NCBI GenBank assembly: GCA_964400735.1
Contig: CAYNVQ010000003.1
Location: forward strand, 1 to 64,000
Origin: CAYNVQ01 sp964400735
GTDB lineage: Bacteria > Acidobacteriota > Aminicenantia > Aminicenantales > Aminicenantaceae
Direction of reading: 5' to 3'
DNA: 64,000 nucleotides
This document shows positions 61,844-64,000 of this stretch, one piece after another. Position 1 is the stretch's first letter, and every line of letters begins with the position of its first letter. A program made the translations under genes and the position numbers. A model generated the notes under the pieces. The model did no database searches. It was not told the origin of the DNA and saw only the letters and a list, made by a program, of their open reading frames with translations.

Positions 61844-63148
61844 TTGCTGGCGCTTAGCTTTGTAGGGACCATTTCCATGGGGGCTTTTCTGCTGCTTTTG
61901 CCCTTCAGCGTCAAGGCCGGACATATATCGTTTGTGGATGCACTCTTCACATCCACATCTGCCGTGTGTGTTACCGGCCTCATCGTCAAAGATACGGCCA
62001 CTTATTTTACGACCTTCGGGCAAATCGTCATCATGGTCCTCTTTCAATTGGGAGGGCTGGGAATCATGGCCTTCTCCACCCTTGTGTTACTGGTTGCCGG
62101 AAAAAAGATCTCCATTCAGGACAGGATCATCATCCAGCAAGGATATCATTATACATCGGCACAGAATGTGAAATCTCTGATCAAGAACATATTTATCTAT
62201 ACCTTGTTTATCGAAGGAGCTGGGACTCTTGTGCTGTTTCTGCACTGGCATAAAAAATTCCCAGGGATCAAAGGTTTTTTTTATTCCATTTTTCACGCGA
62301 TTTCTGCCTTTTGCAACGCAGGATTCTCGCTTTTCAGCGACAGCTTTATGTCTTTTCGGGGAGACATAATCGTCAATGTCACCATTGTCCTTTTGATCGT
62401 GCTCGGCGGCTTGGGATTCTTGGTACTTAAAGAAGGGCGGAAGAGCCTATTCAGCCGCCTGAAAAGAGAGAAGATAAAAATCTCCCTCCATTCCAAGATG
62501 ATTTTCGTTATCACCTTCCTTCTCATCGTCGTCCCGTTCCTATTCTTTCTGCTTTTCGAATGGAATAGATCATTGATGGGGTACACCCTGAAAGAGAAGG
62601 TGCTTTCTTCGCTTTTTCAGGTCATAACGCCTCGAACAGCAGGGTTCAATACCATGGACTTAAACACCTTGAGTTTTTCTGCTGTTTCCCTTTTGATTTT
62701 CCTGATGTTCATCGGCGCTTCCCCCGGATCCACAGGAGGTGGCATAAAGACCAGCACTTTCGGGGTCATTTTCGCCTTTATGAAATCCAGGATAGCTGCC
62801 AGGGATTCGGTCAGTATCTTCCGCAGAACGCTCCCGGGGCTGATCGTTATGAGGGCCTTTACGGTCGTGACTCTGAGTATCGGGGTGATTTTTCTTTCTT
62901 CTTTCATCCTCTTTATGATTCAACCCATGGTGTCCATGAAGCAAGTATTTTTCGAGGTGTTTTCCGCCTTTGGTACGGTGGGTCTTTCACTGGGGATCAC
63001 TCCTGAGCTCAACGATGCGGGAAAAATCGTGATCATCCTGACCATGTATATTGGGAGGATCGGTCCTTTGACCATGCTCTATGCCTTCAGCAGGGAAAAA
63101 GCTTTCGGAAAGTTCGAGTATGTTGAAGAAAGCGTGATGATCGGATAG
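61844..63148 (+). CDS. trkH: Trk/Ktr-type potassium channel subunit
   Basis: 434 residues from the first standard start (TTG 61844), but the open frame continues upstream as DRRFQPAQLLALSFV, which matches the conserved N-terminus of KtrB/TrkH. A non-standard ATC start at 61811, 6 bases after AGAGGAG, may be real. Pore loops with selectivity glycines: TSTSAVCVTGL, SAFCNAGFSLF, TPRTAGFNTMD and SAFGTVGLSLG. About eight membrane helices. Works with the RCK subunit 9 bases downstream. Confidence 0.92.
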   Translation: MLALSFVGTISMGAFLLLLPFSVKAGHISFVDALFTSTSAVCVTGLIVKDTATYFTTFGQIVIMVLFQLGGLGIMAFSTLVLLVAGKKISIQDRIIIQQGYHYTSAQNVKSLIKNIFIYTLFIEGAGTLVLFLHWHKKFPGIKGFFYSIFHAISAFCNAGFSLFSDSFMSFRGDIIVNVTIVLLIVLGGLGFLVLKEGRKSLFSRLKREKIKISLHSKMIFVITFLLIVVPFLFFLLFEWNRSLMGYTLKEKVLSSLFQVITPRTAGFNTMDLNTLSFSAVSLLIFLMFIGASPGSTGGGIKTSTFGVIFAFMKSRIAARDSVSIFRRTLPGLIVMRAFTVVTLSIGVIFLSSFILFMIQPMVSMKQVFFEVFSAFGTVGLSLGITPELNDAGKIVIILTMYIGRIGPLTMLYAFSREKAFGKFEYVEESVMIG

Positions 63149-63157
63149 AATGAGACC

Positions 63158-63808
63158 ATGAAATTTGCGGTCATCGGATTGGGAAGCTTTGGATCCAATG
63201 TAGCCAAAACCCTGTACGAAAAAGACCATGAGGTTCTGGCTGTGGATAGGGATAAGAACAAAATAGAGGAAGTGAAGACCTTCGTTTCCCATGCGGTCCA
63301 TATGGAGGCTGCCGTCAAGGAAAATCTCGAAGCCCTGGAAATTCAAGATATGGATGTGGTGGTGGTGAGCCTTGGGCCTGAGATGGAAGCTTCGATTTTG
63401 ACTGTGCTTTATCTGAAGGAACTGGGAGCCGAACGCATCGTGGCCAAGGCGTTGACAGAAGACCACGGAAAGATTCTGGATGCTGTGGGAGCTACAGAAG
63501 TCATCTATCCCGAAAAGGACATGGCTATAAAAACAGCCCTGCGGCTGAGCAACCCGAATGTGCTGGAGTATCTTCCCCTTCTGTCCGGAATCGATATCCA
63601 GGAAATTGCCCCTCCTGAAAAATTTATCGGAAAGAGTCTGAAGGATCTAGACCTGAGAAATAAATACGGGGTGCAGGTCATTGCCATCAAGGAGATCATC
63701 CCGGAAAAAACAACCTATATCCCCAAAGCTGATTTTGTCATCAAGGACAGTGACATCCTTATCATGATGGGGGAGCAGGAACAATTGGATAAGATCAACA
63801 GGTTCTGA
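63158..63808 (+). CDS. trkA: Trk/Ktr potassium uptake regulatory subunit (RCK)
   Basis: 216 residues. Rossmann RCK_N domain (FAVIGLGSFGSNVAKTL, AVDRDKNKIEEVK) and RCK_C domain (about 135-216, EIAPPEKFIGKSLKDLDLRN). One RCK unit, so KtrA-like instead of the doubled enterobacterial TrkA. Gates the channel by nucleotide binding. ATG 9 bases after trkH. Confidence 0.93.
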   Translation: MKFAVIGLGSFGSNVAKTLYEKDHEVLAVDRDKNKIEEVKTFVSHAVHMEAAVKENLEALEIQDMDVVVVSLGPEMEASILTVLYLKELGAERIVAKALTEDHGKILDAVGATEVIYPEKDMAIKTALRLSNPNVLEYLPLLSGIDIQEIAPPEKFIGKSLKDLDLRNKYGVQVIAIKEIIPEKTTYIPKADFVIKDSDILIMMGEQEQLDKINRF

Positions 63809-64000
63809 TCTTTGGGGCCGGCAAACTTTACACTCGGTTAGATTCCAGCCCTTTTTGATATCTGTTATCTATTATGGATGTATTATCTCCTGTGTCACCG
63901 CGATGAATGAAACACCGAAGCGATCCCATTTTATAGCGAGATGGCCACTTTTGCTTTGGTCACTCCCCTAAGGGTGTGATGATATTCAAGGCGGCTACAA
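63809..64000. other. gene-free window end
   Basis: No gene or terminator is clear. TCACTCCC/GGGTGTGA (63959-63978) can form a short imperfect stem without a T-run. Confidence 0.4.

Noticed and set aside
1..64000. CRISPR arrays, IS transposases, integrases, toxin-antitoxin or restriction genes
   Set aside because: None found on reading both strands; the repeats seen are dispersed or palindromic, not regularly spaced arrays.

Overview
The window is a gene-dense stretch of a diderm, LPS-making bacterial chromosome, with no phage, transposase gene, CRISPR array or rRNA seen. The combination of a type IV pilus operon, a full Tol-Pal block, lipid A genes (lpxK, an lpxL-like acyltransferase), Lpt export genes, sigma-54, an HprK-controlled phosphotransferase relay without sugar permeases, a B12-type importer and methylmalonyl-CoA mutase fits a lineage in or near Acidobacteriota/Aminicenantes. 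That placement is inference from gene content only; no marker search was possible.

Layout. 1-577: a 5'-truncated tRNA-Pro(UGG), a repeat-bearing spacer and tRNA-Arg(UCU). 1.1-8.8 kb: type IV pilus genes pilB-pilT-pilC, a PilS-like sensor with a degenerate ATP-binding domain, the NtrC-type regulator pilR, and a pilin gene behind a sigma-54 promoter and in front of a strong terminator. 9.0-10.3 kb: plsC and gmhA. 10.3-14.5 kb (minus): a divergent ATP-PEP carboxykinase overlapped by a gene fusing an aspartate-type aminotransferase to an HprK/PEPCK-like P-loop domain. 14.5-17.1 kb (minus): flotillin and UDP-glucuronate decarboxylase. 17.2-19.8 kb (minus): lpxK-lpxL-rph. 20.0-30.1 kb: an unknown lipoprotein, a coiled-coil exported protein, comEC, an exported M20 peptidase, methylmalonyl-CoA mutase, enolase and three small envelope proteins. 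30.6-33.3 kb (minus): an ABC importer of the BtuCDF type. 33.7-39.5 kb: leuS-lptE-holA, rpsT, dtd and a HEAT-repeat protein. 39.65-43.5 kb (minus): ftsY-ribD-ribE-ribBA, tightly overlapped. 43.8-45.5 kb: recJ. 45.8-55.4 kb: an lptC/lptA fusion, lptB, rpoN, hpf, ptsN, hprK, rapZ, then EIIA(Man), HPr and enzyme I. 55.4-61.6 kb (minus): receiver-only regulator, cupin, ssb, and the Tol-Pal genes (tolQ, tolR, TonB/TolA-like, tolB, pal, cpoB). 61.8-63.8 kb: a Trk/Ktr potassium channel pair.

How the genes work together. The pilus motors, platform, pilin and PilS/PilR control form one unit, and rpoN in the same window encodes the sigma factor that the pilin promoter needs. LpxK, LpxL, GmhA, LptC/A, LptB and LptE build and export LPS, while Tol-Pal maintains the envelope. 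HprK, HPr (His15 and Ser46 both present), two EIIA proteins and enzyme I form a regulatory relay without EIIB/EIIC in the window. The aminotransferase fusion and the PEPCK-like enzyme plausibly join aspartate, oxaloacetate and PEP.

The most unusual signals are the aminotransferase/P-loop fusion operon, the apparently kinase-dead PilS homologue, a mosaic family of non-coding repeats at four intergenic sites (one copy with near-perfect 21-bp terminal inverted repeats), a 33-bp-arm palindrome between tolQ and trkH, and several promoters whose -10 box lies only 6-9 bases before a start codon, which suggests leaderless transcripts.
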